In this document: in pieces, positions 9,006 to 20,211 of the stretch
How positions within the stretch are numbered: position 1 is the first letter of the stretch
Layout of the letters: the number at the start of each line of letters is the position of its first letter
Source: Brachionus rotundiformis
Taxonomy: Eukaryota; Rotifera; Eurotatoria; Ploima; Brachionidae
Reading direction: 5' to 3'
Length of the DNA stretch: 64,000 nucleotides
NCBI GenBank assembly: GCA_016802295.1
Contig: JAESIW010000199.1
Coordinates: 520,095 to 584,094 of the forward strand
Translations under genes and position numbers: made by a program
Notes under the pieces: model-generated
What the model saw: the letters and a program-made list of their open reading frames with translations, nothing else
Told to the model about the DNA's origin: nothing
Databases searched by the model: none

Positions 9006-10460
9006 TTCTCATAAATTGTCTAGTGTCTAATTTTTGTTTCTTTAAATAGTGCGAATCAGCTCTCAAAGTTAGAATGATAAATTTCTAATGAAATAAAGAT
9101 AATTTCATAAGTAATTTATAGGTACAATTTTTTTAGTTCACTTTCTGTAAATTTTAAGAGTAAAATAATTTTTAATTTGATAAGAGTACAAAATTTTAAA
9201 ATTTGTTTCGACACTTGTTAGCACTGGAATGCTTTTTCTTATCATAATTTAGCAATTTAGGCCTTTTTGAGAGTCGTTTTTGGCCTGTTCTTTAAAAGAA
9301 TAAACTTTTAAAATCTTAAACAATTAAGTTTTAGAATTAAAAAAATTTAATTAGTTCTCTTAATTAGTTTACATTATTGTTCTATTAAATGAGATCTTTA
9401 TGTTTATTTAAAGACGTGATTTTTGGTATTAAATTTTAAGCTTGACCATTATTTACTAGAATCTAAGCACATTTTTTTAACAAATATAACATTCTTGGTT
9501 AAATTTTTATTTAATTTTTTATTAAAATTATTGGTAAAAAAACTTAATACGTTTATAGCGAATTATCTTGTTCAAACACTGGTACACTGTGTAAAATTAC
9601 CAAACAAATAAAAATTTGTAAATCGAAATTTTTCAATTAATTAGATCCAACAATTAGAATATTTATTAATTTTTTTAATTTACATTTTAATTGATTTTTA
9701 ATCAATTTAATTTAAAAATTATAGACATAATGATAACCATGTGTCTTAATATAATATGTGATCACTAGGTCAGAAAAATGTCATAAAGATATATATTGGT
9801 ACCTGATAGACATTTATCATTAATAATTTCTAACAATATCTCGGCTTCCTGGTTTGGATAACAGTGAGATAACACTTCCCATTTGGAATCTATTCTTTGT
9901 ACTAGACTAAACGTCCAAATTAGTGTCCTCATAAAATCTTCCCTTGTTTTATTTTAAAATTTTAACAATTTAAATCACTCTTTTAATATTAATATTATTA
10001 TTATTAAAAAATATTTGCTCAATTTTCATAAATATTATTTATGAATTTTTAAAATCAACCATCACAAACTATTAACATTTTCGATTTGAATTATTCTAAT
10101 TATTAATTATTTCAATTATATTAATTTAACTTGACTTGATTTGAAAAAAAATTATTTTAACCAAATCAATTTTTTCAAATTTATATTAGTTTGTGTAAAA
10201 ATTTCTATTAAATTAAACAATTTTAAAATTTTGTCTTTTTTCCAAGGTATTCCAAACAGACAAAGTTAGGTCTAAATTTAAAATAGAAGCATTTTTTCGC
10301 TTTAATTTGATTAACAAATATATCTTAATTTATTAATAAATTTTAATAAAATAAAAAATTTACTCATTGTTCCAAATTAGCATTTAATACTTCAAATAAA
10401 TATATATATATATATATAAAATAAACTATTTTTCATAATTATAAAATCATAATTTAAGCT
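9006..10460. other. Spacer with one coding-like fragment
   Basis: Apart from 9765-9932 (described separately) and a (TA)n run near 10401-10420 just upstream of the lipase start, this is AT-rich DNA with no recognisable gene, RNA or repeat. Confidence 0.6.
9765..9932 (-). pseudogene. Coding-like fragment (55 codons), origin unknown
   Basis: Reads MRTLIWTFSLVQRIDSKWEV then LSHCYPNQEAEILLEIINDK. Its base composition and codon pattern look coding, unlike the AT-rich flanks. No family is recognised and no neighbouring exons were found. Either a small gene or an isolated gene relic. Confidence 0.4.
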
Positions 10461-11843
10461 ATGGTAAATTCAATACCGAGCCATATTTTAGAAAAATATC
10501 CCGATTACGTAGATTTGCTGCTTAACTGTACCATAGCATGCCGGATAGTCTACGATTCCAATCCAATAGAGCTGCTCAAATCAAGTCCTTTTGTGTCTTA
10601 CAGGCACTCGCTGAGCAATCTATGCTATAGCCAACAGGTCACTTCACCTCTAATCCGGCACATCAACCCGCTAAACGACATTAAATATTTGATTTCGGAC
10701 ATTGGACAAAAGCGAATTTTGGCCGCTTTTCGCGGATCTATTTGCACCAATGATTTCATCACAGATGCGCGCATAAATTTTTCGTCCAACGCCTACATTG
10801 GTAAAATTCACTCTGGTTTTTTCGATCGCTCTGAGTCAGTGCCTATAAATTATTTTATTAAAAAACTTAGCCAAGGCTACAAGCTTGTGCTAACAGGCCA
10901 CAGTCTAGGCGCAGCTATCAGCTGTCTAATCGCAGTAAAGCTAATTCTCAATACCAAAATTGGCCAGCAAAATTCTGACAAAATATTGTTCATTGGATTC
11001 GGTTGTCCACTGATTGGAGATGAACTGTTTAAAAATAACATTGAAAAGATGCACAAAGAAAAATTTCATTTTATCAAAAACGAAGATGATCTGGTGGTCA
11101 TAGCACTTGATTACTTGACAAATCAAGTCCATTCAGACTTGGAAACTACCAACTTATCAGATGACAAGTCTTTTATGGCAAAAATTCAAAAAGGAATACA
11201 GATTGCCAAACCTTTGATGAGAACGCTGATACCAAAATATCAACAGTTTGGCATACAGTTTCAATTGGACAAAAATGGCCTCCAGATGGTACATACAGTC
11301 AAGATGGACTCATTGTCACAATTGGGAAACTTGAACACACTTCTAGGACAAGCTTATAACCACTTTATTCAAAATTATTTCTACAATTTTGATTCTAATT
11401 ATTTTTCTCATTTAAAATGCGACAATATTAAATTATTTGAAATTATAAATGATTTAAATTTGTCAGAAAATAATAGTTATAGTTTAAAAATAGTGAGAAA
11501 AATGGATGTATATGAAATTTTAATTACATTTAATTCGATTGAAAATAGAGAGAATATTTTATGTGCCAAGTTGGTATCTGGTGAAAATGTGACATTTAAT
11601 TTTAATGATCCATTAAAAGATAATTTGTGTTTTAAATTTGAATTAAAAATATTAAAAATAGGAACATTGAATGGTCCATTAGAATTGACACTAATTGGAC
11701 ATTTTAACTCTGTTAAGTATGATATAACTTTTGATCCGAGCTCAATAGAAGAAAGTTTTGATTTATCACGTAATAATATCAACAAATTTGAGATGGCATC
11801 AAAAGCAATCAGTTTAGGATTTAAGTTTTTTTCTAAAAAATGA
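10461..11843 (+). CDS. Class 3 lipase (alpha/beta hydrolase) with C-terminal extension (460 aa)
   Basis: Lipase_3 family triacylglycerol lipase-like protein. The oxyanion strand AAFRGSICTNDFITD is followed by KIHSGFF and the nucleophile elbow LTGHSLGAAISC, whose GHSLG Ser is the catalytic nucleophile. FIGFGCPLIGD and the NEDDLVVIALD segment (candidate catalytic Asp) come after, and a His lies in the LQMVHTVKMD stretch. Residues ~310-460 form an extension of unknown function with markedly more AT-rich codons. No signal peptide is visible (MVNSIPSHILEKYPDYV), so it is probably intracellular, as for many invertebrate members. Single exon. A fused or later-acquired C-terminal part is possible. 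Confidence 0.9.
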   Translation: MVNSIPSHILEKYPDYVDLLLNCTIACRIVYDSNPIELLKSSPFVSYRHSLSNLCYSQQVTSPLIRHINPLNDIKYLISDIGQKRILAAFRGSICTNDFITDARINFSSNAYIGKIHSGFFDRSESVPINYFIKKLSQGYKLVLTGHSLGAAISCLIAVKLILNTKIGQQNSDKILFIGFGCPLIGDELFKNNIEKMHKEKFHFIKNEDDLVVIALDYLTNQVHSDLETTNLSDDKSFMAKIQKGIQIAKPLMRTLIPKYQQFGIQFQLDKNGLQMVHTVKMDSLSQLGNLNTLLGQAYNHFIQNYFYNFDSNYFSHLKCDNIKLFEIINDLNLSENNSYSLKIVRKMDVYEILITFNSIENRENILCAKLVSGENVTFNFNDPLKDNLCFKFELKILKIGTLNGPLELTLIGHFNSVKYDITFDPSSIEESFDLSRNNINKFEMASKAISLGFKFFSKK

Positions 11844-12239
11844 TTTATGCTTTTTATGATATATGTAATTTTTAATATGATTTAATTAAGAATAAAAAAG
11901 CCCTTTTTTTTATTATTTATTTTATACATAAAAAACATGATTTAAAGGATTTCAAAGATTTTAATTTAAAAACAAAAATTATTTTATCTCAAAAAAATAT
12001 CCAAAAAGGCTAAAAAAAATTTTAATCAATTATAAATAATATGAACTTAATTATAATACTTAAATAGATAATATAATATGTTTTTATTTAATAAGATATT
12101 TGTTTAAAAATAATTAATTCAAAAAATGACCAAAAAGATAATAAATTATTTGATTTAAAAAAAATATTTAAAATTTAAAATTAAAATTAAAAAAATAACA
12201 TGCAATAAAATAAAATACTTAAATAGATAACAATAAATT
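11844..12239. other. AT-rich spacer between convergent genes
   Basis: Convergent 3' flanks of the lipase and the glycosyltransferase-like gene; poly-A/T-rich, nothing else seen. Confidence 0.6.
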
Positions 12240-13425
12240 TTAACAATATATCCAGTCTTGATGATCCTTTGGTCTGCATTCAATAGGACATGGTTCGAGT
12301 GTTTTATTGATGTGGCAACAACCAATACAGCCAAAAAAACAATCATGCTGGCGTTTGGTTGGCCATGGATCACCTCCCAGTTTTCTGCACAAATAGCTGT
12401 CGTGAGTGGTCGAGTTTTTTTTCGAATACTTAAAGAAAAAGTCGCCTAATAGTAATTGGTCATAGCCTTTAGAGTTTAGGCCGTTCGGGTTATACTTTGA
12501 AGCAATCAAGTTATTGGTGATAACTTTGAATAAATATTTGCCAAGTTGTCTATTTCTTTTATTCGCAAAGCCCCATCCACCACCCAATATTTTCGTGTAA
12601 TGCTGTTTGTTATCTTAAGTAATCAAAAATTATAATTAAGTCTTTTCTTGTTGTCTTTTTACCTCTCATTACATGAAAAACATTGTTTGAGCTTAGCCAA
12701 ACATTTGCTGAGTCAATTTCTCTTTGAAATATCTCGCTGTCAGTGTCTCTACTTGACCAAAAGTCGACAAAATCGTCACCAATTGGCAACCATCGCCAGC
12801 TCATTGCGTGCATAAAAGACAAATCAATGTGGTCAAGACCATCAGGCATCTGTTTTACATCACAAAAGTCAGCAATGTCATAAAAACTTTTTTCACTCTT
12901 GTCCCATAAGCACTCAATGTCACATTTTAATTTTGGATCAATGGTATCATCATGGTAAATCCTCATTATCCATGTTGGATACATTTGCTTGATTTGTTCG
13001 ACTAGTTTTCTCACCAATTCGGTGTAGAATGAATTGTTGCCATAAAGCGAAAATGAAACAACTTTGGTTCCAGGTCCTCGGTAAATCGAGTTGTATAAAC
13101 CACAGTTTAATTGAAGTGAAGTAAAATGCCTAGCATCAATACTGTAGGAATAAGTTTTATCTTTAAATATGTCATAATTTTCTGAATTTTTTGCCAAAGT
13201 GATGTTTGGTCTGCAAAAGCATGGCGAGCTTAGGGACAATTTATCGAAAATTTTAGCCTCATGTTTAAAGAGAAAGTCTTTTTCGAATAAAAATGTTGAG
13301 TAAATGTAAAAATAGATTCTATTTTTTAAACAGAAAATAAAGGATAGAGATAATAATATAAAAATGTGTTTTTTATTCTTTCTCAAATTATTAATATCAT
13401 TAATTAGTTTTGAAATAATTTTCAT
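12240..13425 (-). CDS. Type II membrane glycosyltransferase-like protein (378 aa, two exons)
   Basis: Exons 12663-13425 and 12240-12613, joined by a 49-bp GT-AG intron with phase conserved (VMR then DNKQHYTKILGGGWGFANKR). A short cytosolic N-terminus with basic residues precedes one membrane helix (HIFILLSLSFIFCL, residues ~20-33), typical of Golgi type II enzymes. The luminal part has KVVSFSLYGNNSFYTELVRK, IMRIYHDDTID, DLSFMHAMSWRWLPIGDDFV, FWSSRDTDSEIFQRE and HDSYLC, a pattern of nucleotide-sugar-transferase-like proteins of unknown specificity. The acidic clusters could bind a metal-nucleotide sugar. Function is inferred from architecture only. Two small relics of this gene flank the F-box gene at 7-8.4 kb, so the family has been copied locally. 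Confidence 0.75.
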
Positions 13426-14574
13426 CTTTACCTAATATTTTAGCAAAAAAAAGTTTTTCGTTTGGCCTGTCAAATCTTGATCATTAAAATTATGTTATTT
13501 TTTTACTTAAATCCAATTATTCCTTGGCAAACAAAAAAACGAAAATTTGACACGAATTTTTTAAAATTCCTATTTATCTATGCTAAACTAAATATATAGA
13601 TAATATTTTCTTAGTGTTTGAAAATAAAGTCTTCATATGATTCTTTAATATTAATGCATTTGAATTTTTTATTACTTTTTTTTATTAATATTTAAATCAT
13701 TATACACTAAATTAATTTTTGAATTTCTTTTGATATATTTCAGAAAAAACCATCAAAATTTTGAAACAGTCCACTCAAACTTTGTAGTCTTAGCGACGAA
13801 TTGTTTTCAATACTGGTTTACTTTATATTCCATAGCTCTTAGGTTTAGCCCTTTTCATATTCTTATTATTCGAATTTAATTTATTAGAATTTAAAATTTT
13901 TAAATTAAATAAATGGAACTTATTAGTAGATTTTATGAATTTTTTACTGGTTCCAAATAAAAACAATTTTAGCTTTAACCATGGCAATTGCTAAAATATT
14001 TTAAGATAAATAATTAATTTGAAAGAGTATTGATTTTTAAAATTCTTGTTAATGGGAGCATATTTACTTGATAAAATATATTTTTTATTCATTAACGGAA
14101 AGAAATTAATAAAAAATTTAAAAAAATATTCAATTATTAATCGACATTATTTGTATTTAATTTCCTATATATTTTCAAAATTTAATTACCAATTAAATTC
14201 TATTAAATTAAATTTTTTAATTAAAAGTCAAATTGTTATTTGTGTAAAATTTGCTTTTAACTTTTAAAATAAAAGATAGTGAAAATTAAAATTTTTAATA
14301 GTGGTATTTGTAGACTTTTCTCATTTGAAAAATGAGCTAAATAAAATAACATTAGACCTTGTAATGTAGCATATTTTTACAGCTTTATCAAAATTATCAA
14401 AGATTAGAAATTAAAATTATACTGTATATTTTTTTAAATAAATAAATTAAACAAATATCTGAGCACACCAAATTATTTACAATCTTTTAATTCTCATCAT
14501 TCTATCATATAATCAATACATAGTTGATATTAAATAAAAACTAAATAAAATTTAATAAGAAATAAAATAAGAAA
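13426..14574. other. AT-rich intergenic region, nothing recognised
   Basis: Divergent 5' flanks of the glycosyltransferase-like gene and the LPMO gene; the promoters must lie here but no clear element was identified. No repeat with another part of the window was noticed. Confidence 0.6.
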
Positions 14575-15665
14575 ATGATGCCATTAATTTTAATAGCACT
14601 TTTTTTTTCTTCTTGGACAACTCTAATTGAAGGCCACGGTCGATTAATGAATCCACCAGCAAGATCGACTGCTTGGCGAGAGGATCCAAACCGCTTTCCT
14701 GCATATTACAACGATATGGAGATGTTTTGCGGAGGAAAGCCTGTCCAGTGGAACCAAAATGAGGGCAAGTGCAGTATTTGTGGAGAAAATTGGGCCAAAG
14801 CAAAGCGATTTGAGAAGGGTGGCGATCTGTACCGGGGTCATGTAGTTAGAAATTATCAAATGAATGGCAAAATTCCAGTAACTGTTGAATTGACCACAAA
14901 TCATCGAGGTTGGTTCGAGTTTAGATTGTGCAATGTTGACACAATGCCTAATGGCGAGGCTGACCTCGAATGCTTGAATAAAAATCTATTAGCAGATGTA
15001 AATGGCAAGACTAGATTTAATACACCAAGTCAGGTGGAAGGATGGCAAGGATTTTTCAGCGTAGAGCTTGTATTACCTAAAAATTTCAAATGTAACCATT
15101 GTGTTTTTCAATGGAAGTGGAATGTGGGTAATTCACACGGCTATGATTTTGACTCTGGTGAATATTGCTTAGGCTGTGGTCCTCAAGAACAATTCTACGG
15201 ATGCTCTGATATCAGAATTGTAGATGGAATTGTGGTCACTACATCAGCGCCTACTCAAAAACCACCAACTGTCCAAGGTTCTCTGTACACTCAAGTATAC
15301 TTGTATCTCTTGTACGATAGGATTTAGAAATATTTTTGCCAAAGTGTGGAGGTTTGACTTGGATAGGTTCAAGTGATTGTCAGCCAGGTCTAACTTGTCA
15401 ATATGTGAATCAATGGTACTCACATTGCGTATCAGATTCCACTGATTCAAACGAAAACATTTCGCCAGAAGTCGAACAGTCAAACCAAGAAGGTGGAGAT
15501 GTTTGGAGTCAAGTAATTAGGAAAATTTTAGCAACTTGTCTATTTAGAATTTTTGCTTAGTGTGGTGGACAAAATTGGAATGGAACTACCAAATGTAAAG
15601 ATGGTCTTGAGTGTACTTTTTTTGATATTTGGTACTCGCAATGTTTACCAAGCAAATCACTGTGA
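14575..15665 (+). CDS. AA15 lytic polysaccharide monooxygenase with two C-terminal CBM1 domains (330 aa, three exons)
   Basis: Secreted copper enzyme that oxidatively cleaves chitin or cellulose. Exons 14575-15277, 15328-15512, 15561-15665 (introns 50 and 48 bp; phases 1 and 0). A signal peptide [20 protein letters not shown] is followed directly by His21 ([14 protein letters not shown]), the N-terminal copper-brace His; [13 protein letters not shown] carries the second His. [19 protein letters not shown] and [14 protein letters not shown] are typical of AA15. After a Thr/Pro linker come two fungal-type CBM1 modules: [17 protein letters not shown]...NQWYSHC and, in exon 3, [18 protein letters not shown]...IWYSQC. 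Each has the aromatic residues and cysteine spacing of CBM1. Exon boundaries coincide with module boundaries. CBM1 attached to an animal AA15 is unusual. Confidence 0.93.
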
Positions 15666-15993
15666 AAGCATAATTCAAATTAATAAAATTAAAAAAATTT
15701 AAATTTAAATTATTTGAAAATTAAAAATAATAATAAATAAATTATATTCCAAATCTATCTAGTTATATCAATTTTTAAATATATGATCAAAGAATTTAAG
15801 AAAAAAATTGAAGTTTTTGGTTCTTGTTGAAAAAAATTCAAAATATCAAAATATTTAGTTACTTGATATTAGAATTTTATTTAGTAATAGTAATAGAAAG
15901 GTATGCTTTGGAAATCTAATTCTCTAGAAGCGTTTCATTTCATTTGGAAAGATAAATTAAATATCATTTTTTTAATGAAATAGATTCAAATAA

Positions 15994-17304
15994 ATGTCTT
16001 TAAAAGATAATTTTTCCAAAATTAGCCCAATTTTACTTCTATTTTTGTTCTTATTCTATTTTATACCTTTTCAAACCATCACATCTGAAATAAAATTTAA
16101 GCCAAAAAGTCATACATGTGAGCCATTTAACCATTCGGCTAAAAATTTCCATGTCAGCATTGATGGTGTCAAGTATCCAAGCTTACTACCTCTCAATTTG
16201 AATAAAACAATTAATTTTCAATGTCTTAATTCAAATCCGCGTGTTTACAAAATCTTGTTCTGGACACCATTTTTTGGTAATGCAGAGTTCGCTTTTGGCT
16301 TGGGTCTAAAAAAGCCTTTTATTGACAATGAGTGCCCAGTGTACAATTGTGAAACATTCAATGACAAATCAAGAATTGCCGAGGCCGATATGGTGATTGT
16401 TCACATGCGCAACAATATTAAGAAAATTCCGACCAAAAGGCCTAAGGGTCAAAGATGGGTTTTTGCTGTGTACGAATCGCCAATGCATTGTCCAGATTTT
16501 ACCAATTATAACAACTTGTTTAATTTTACTTCAACATACCGAACAGACTCGGAATTTTCTAGGCTAACTGGCTCATACCAAAAGTTTGTTTGGGGCAAGA
16601 ACGAAACTTTTGATCCAAATAGAGACTTTAGTGCGGGTAAAAGTAATCTAGCCGCAGCGGTCATAGGAAATTGTGGGGGATCAAGTGGTAGATTTGAATT
16701 TATTAAAAGACTGCAGAAATTTATTCCAATTACTGTTTTTGGTAAATGTGGAATTAAATGTACTGATTTTTTTAACAATTCAACCAACTCACAGTGTAAA
16801 GAATTGATTGGAAAAAGCCATAAATTTTATTTCGCTTTTGAAAATTCAATATGTAATGGATATATATCAGAAAAGTTTTTTGGAATACTCAGATATGACA
16901 TAATTCCTGTGGTATTAGGTGGTGGAAATTATAGTTTTTTTGTAAGTAAGGATTAATTAAATGAATAATATTTGAAATAATGGGTATTTGTCAAGGTGCC
17001 TAAGTCTGGTTTTATCAATGTTCTAGACTTTTCTGGTCCACAAGAATTGGCTAACTATTTGCTTTACTTGGACCGCAACAAAACTGCTTATAATTCTTAT
17101 TTCAGATGGAAACAGTATGCTCTTTTCAAAGATCGTTTGGTTTTTAGCAATTTTTGTGACATGTGCATCCAGCTCAATTTGGAAAGATATGTACCAATTT
17201 GGCGCAATAGTTGGAAAAATATCGGCGCTCATTGGAGCAAAAAAGCCAATTGTAAAAAGTACAGATTTGCCAATAATGGTTCTTTTTATCTAGTTAACTA
17301 TTAA
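15994..17304 (+). CDS. GT10 alpha-1,3-fucosyltransferase (418 aa, two exons)
   Basis: Golgi type II enzyme transferring fucose from GDP-fucose. Exons 15994-16941 and 16996-17304, intron 54 bp, phase 0. One N-terminal membrane anchor (ISPILLLFLFLFYFIPF). GT10 hallmarks: ILFWTPFFGN, RWVFAVYESPMHC, TYRTDSEF, and the donor-binding motif FYFAFENSICNGYISEKFFG...IPVVLGGGNYS across the exon junction, then GFINVLDFSGPQELANYLLYL. Several N-glycosylation sequons. Length is normal for invertebrate members. GDP-fucose production would depend on GMD, encoded at 3.7 kb. The precise acceptor cannot be predicted from sequence. Confidence 0.94.
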
Positions 17305-17698
17305 ATCTATCAATTTATTTAATAAAAATGATCAAATAAATTAAAAATCAGTAATTCTTCTTATAATTTTTCACTGTCCTTAAAATAGTTTAATTTTTTG
17401 AAAGTTTTTCAATATTTTTAATACAATTTTACATATTTAATAAAAATATTTTTAGATAAAAAATTTAAAGCATTTAGCTTGAACAAGTTTAAGCGTAAAA
17501 TGAATTGGCAACTTTGACAATTATCTTATAAATTAAAATCTTTAATGTAAATTTTTTATTTATCCTTTTGTGTAGAATATTCATTTTTTATATGAAAAGA
17601 TAAGATACAAATGTGAAAATATTCTTTCAAATTAAAAACAAAAATTTCTAATAAAGGTTGCTTTTTGTGAAATAAAAAATTATTTTAATTAAGAAAAT
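17305..17698. other. AT-rich spacer between convergent genes
   Basis: Convergent 3' ends; no ORF, RNA or repeat recognised. Confidence 0.6.
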
Positions 17699-18904
17699 TT
17701 ATTTAGCCAATATGAAAAATATGATCCAAGAAAATATTGAAAAAACACTTGGTCTTTTACTTAGCGAATCATTCAGGTACATTTGACAAATTTTTATATT
17801 CCGATTAAGTTTTACAACAAACCTACTGGTTTCATTTTTTGAACATGTGTGAAATTTGTTCCAAGCTGGCATCAACTTCCAGTCTTTCCATTTAAAAAAG
17901 TATAAATTATATTTCAACAAATTGGTGCACTCTCTGGAGCATTTGTCATTTGATCTTCTGACAGCACAATTAAATGTTGGATAGTAGCGCTCGTTGCCCA
18001 ACATGGTGTCTCTGTAGCTATAAATTTGCAGGTCCAAACTCTTGGCATCAGCACAATCAAGCAAAAACTTTCTACTCTCATCGTCACACTTAACTGAAAA
18101 GCTGTAGCTAAATAAAGAGGTACAATTTGGCAAAGAGCTTGTCTCATCGCATTGGGTCAATATAAATTTTGACTCTTCGACCACTTTTCCATACTGTACC
18201 AGCTTTCTGGTTTTAAACGAATCATCAGGCTTATATTCCATTCTTTCTATCTTTGCTATTTCATTGTTATTGAATAGACCTATGTAAACGTCATTTATAG
18301 TTTGGTCATTGGGGTTTATTCGGGCCAGCAATCCGATATTGATAACAAATGAGATAATTAAGATAAGTGTAAAAATGCTTAGGTACACTAAATAGCTCAC
18401 TTTGAAGTAAAGTCGATGAAATTTTTTTCCTATCCGGATCAAATTTAGCAGACGGATGTGGGGACTTAGTACCAAAGGTATGAAAAAAAAATTCAATACT
18501 ACCCTGGTTATTAGAAAGCCGAGATTCTGTTTGAAGCAAGTAATTACCAAGTAGAAGATAACTTCTTTTGCTGGATAGAGAAAAAATGTTGAAAATGAAT
18601 GAGCAATGACAAAGTCCTGAAAGTCTTCTTTGACCAAAACGAGAAAAAAAAGAGCAATCAATAGAAATGCAAAAATGGAAGCAATGGTTGTGTAGGCAAT
18701 GATTAAGTTGGCGTAGTATTCATTCTGGTCGAATTGAATGAACGAAATTGAAGCATCAATGCGTAGTTTGAACAAGCTGACTATGTCCAAAATAATGGCA
18801 ATTGTTTGTAATATTATTGAGATGGTCAAATTGGACAATAGGGCTATCTTGATCTTGTCACTCGTGTTTAAAAAGCGTTTGATTTCGGCAAACTTCTTAG
18901 ACAT
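17699..18904 (-). CDS. Multipass membrane protein of unknown family (401 aa)
   Basis: Not recognised. Single exon starting MSKKFAEIKRFLNTSDKIKI. Four hydrophobic spans are clear at about residues 20-44, 65-92, 105-135 and 165-195, then a ~180-residue loop with eleven or more cysteines (QCDETSSLPNC, CDDESRKFLLDCADA, CAVRRSNDKCSRECTN), and a last short hydrophobic segment at the C-terminus (FSIFSWIIFFILA). The cysteine pattern and NxS/T sites suggest the large loop is extracellular and disulfide-bonded. The C-terminal helix is short and ends in the stop codon, so a missing downstream exon cannot be excluded. No transporter or receptor signature was seen. Confidence 0.7.
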   Translation of the reverse strand: MSKKFAEIKRFLNTSDKIKIALLSNLTISIILQTIAIILDIVSLFKLRIDASISFIQFDQNEYYANLIIAYTTIASIFAFLLIALFFLVLVKEDFQDFVIAHSFSTFFLYPAKEVIFYLVITCFKQNLGFLITRVVLNFFFIPLVLSPHIRLLNLIRIGKKFHRLYFKVSYLVYLSIFTLILIISFVINIGLLARINPNDQTINDVYIGLFNNNEIAKIERMEYKPDDSFKTRKLVQYGKVVEESKFILTQCDETSSLPNCTSLFSYSFSVKCDDESRKFLLDCADAKSLDLQIYSYRDTMLGNERYYPTFNCAVRRSNDKCSRECTNLLKYNLYFFKWKDWKLMPAWNKFHTCSKNETSRFVVKLNRNIKICQMYLNDSLSKRPSVFSIFSWIIFFILAK

Positions 18905-19460
18905 CTTAAATTATGCAATTAAGAATAATTAAAATTCGGTTTCCAAGATTTAAATTTACCTTTTTTTTTTATAGCTAACTTAAATTATCAATCAAATTTT
19001 TGACGAAATTATTTAGAAATTTATATTTATTTTTTAATTTAATCATAATTTATTGTTTGGAATTAAGTTCCAGAGCTGTTTTTATTGATGCAAATTTTTA
19101 TAAATTTTTTTTAACTTGTGAATTATTATTTTTAAAATAAATAAATTATAATTTAATTCCTAATATTACTAAAATTGATTAATTAAACCATAATTTCAAT
19201 TTTCTTTAGAAAAAAACAATTAGTTATTTTGTTTGTAAGGTTTATTTTTTTGAATTTTATAAATTTAAAATTAAAAATATTTTTAAATTTTTGAAGGAAT
19301 TTTTACCTTTATAGTGAATAAGAAAATAATGTTGACAGTTGATTTTTTAAACATTATAATTATTATGAAATTTTATGATTGATCATGTTTTAATTTTAAA
19401 ATAATGAGTTTCTCAAGTTTTAGTAAATTTAGAAGATTATACTTTCAATTTTAATTTTTT

Positions 19461-19997
19461 ATGGGAGGTATTTAATAGATCTCTAAAATTACTTAATCGA
19501 TCACTAATATTTTTCTATCTTTTATTTTACTAAATACCCTTAACTTATATTTATTAATCTGTCTCCTAAATTAAATTAAATTAGCTTCTACTTTCTTACT
19601 TATATCATTGCTGGTTGATGCTTGCACTACTTTTTCAGATTCCTTATCAGTTGTTTTTTTGTTCGTTTTTGTTGGTATAACTGTTTCTTGTGGAGTTTCT
19701 TCCTCTACTTCTGTTCTCACAGGAGATAATTAAATTAAATTAAGAGATAATTTCAACTGTTCATTAATTAAGTTAAGAGCTATATTCATCATATTCATAC
19801 TCATCTTCAGTAAATTTAGTGACAACAAAACTCAGTATACATAAATATTTATTATTTGAGACAGTTAATAAATCAAATTAATCGAATAAATAATCATTAT
19901 TTATAATTTATAATGATTATAAATAGAAAAAATAAAATTATATATTTTATTAAGTGATCGTTTAAGTAATGTAAGAGATCGATTAATAATACCCCAT
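19461..19997. mobile_element. Non-autonomous DNA transposon-like element with ~48-bp TIRs
   Basis: Left end ATGGGAGGTATTTAATAGAT (19461 on) and the reverse complement of the right end, ATGGGGTATTATTAATCGAT (ending 19997), align over about 48 bp, with shared blocks GATCTCT, ATTACTTAA and CGATCACT. An inner pair of inverted motifs, TCTCCTAAATTAAATTAAAT near 19563 and its counterpart near 19723, frames an internal open segment. No clear target-site duplication, so the superfamily is not assigned. Confidence 0.6.
19571..19732 (-). pseudogene. Open coding-like remnant inside the TIR element
   Basis: Reads SPVRTEVEEETPQETVIPTK then TNKKTTDKESEKVVQASTSN and a stop. Bounded by a stop upstream, with no ATG. 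Highly charged Glu/Lys/Thr-rich composition, unlike the flanks. Probably captured host sequence or the tail of a lost transposon protein. Confidence 0.4.
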
Positions 19998-20211
19998 TTT
20001 TATTAGAATAATTTTTTTATATTTTAATAAGTTAATAAAAAACCATAAATTTCCCTGATTAAATATCCCAATGCAAAATAAAATGAAAAATTTTATTTAA
20101 TATTGATAATATATTTTATTAAATATTAATCGGAAGTAAAATTTTATTATGTCTATTAAAATAATTCGTAAAAAAATTTAAAAAATAGTCTTGGTAATAA
20201 AAATAATGTTC

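Larger units (their letters stand above)
18905..20211. other. Intergenic region containing a TIR element
   Basis: AT-rich; the only structured part is the TIR element at 19461-19997, described separately. Confidence 0.6.

Noticed and set aside
9423..9611. 62-codon ORF in AT-rich DNA
   Set aside because: Composition is that of translated AT-rich spacer (Phe/Leu/Lys/Asn), with no motif or neighbour support.
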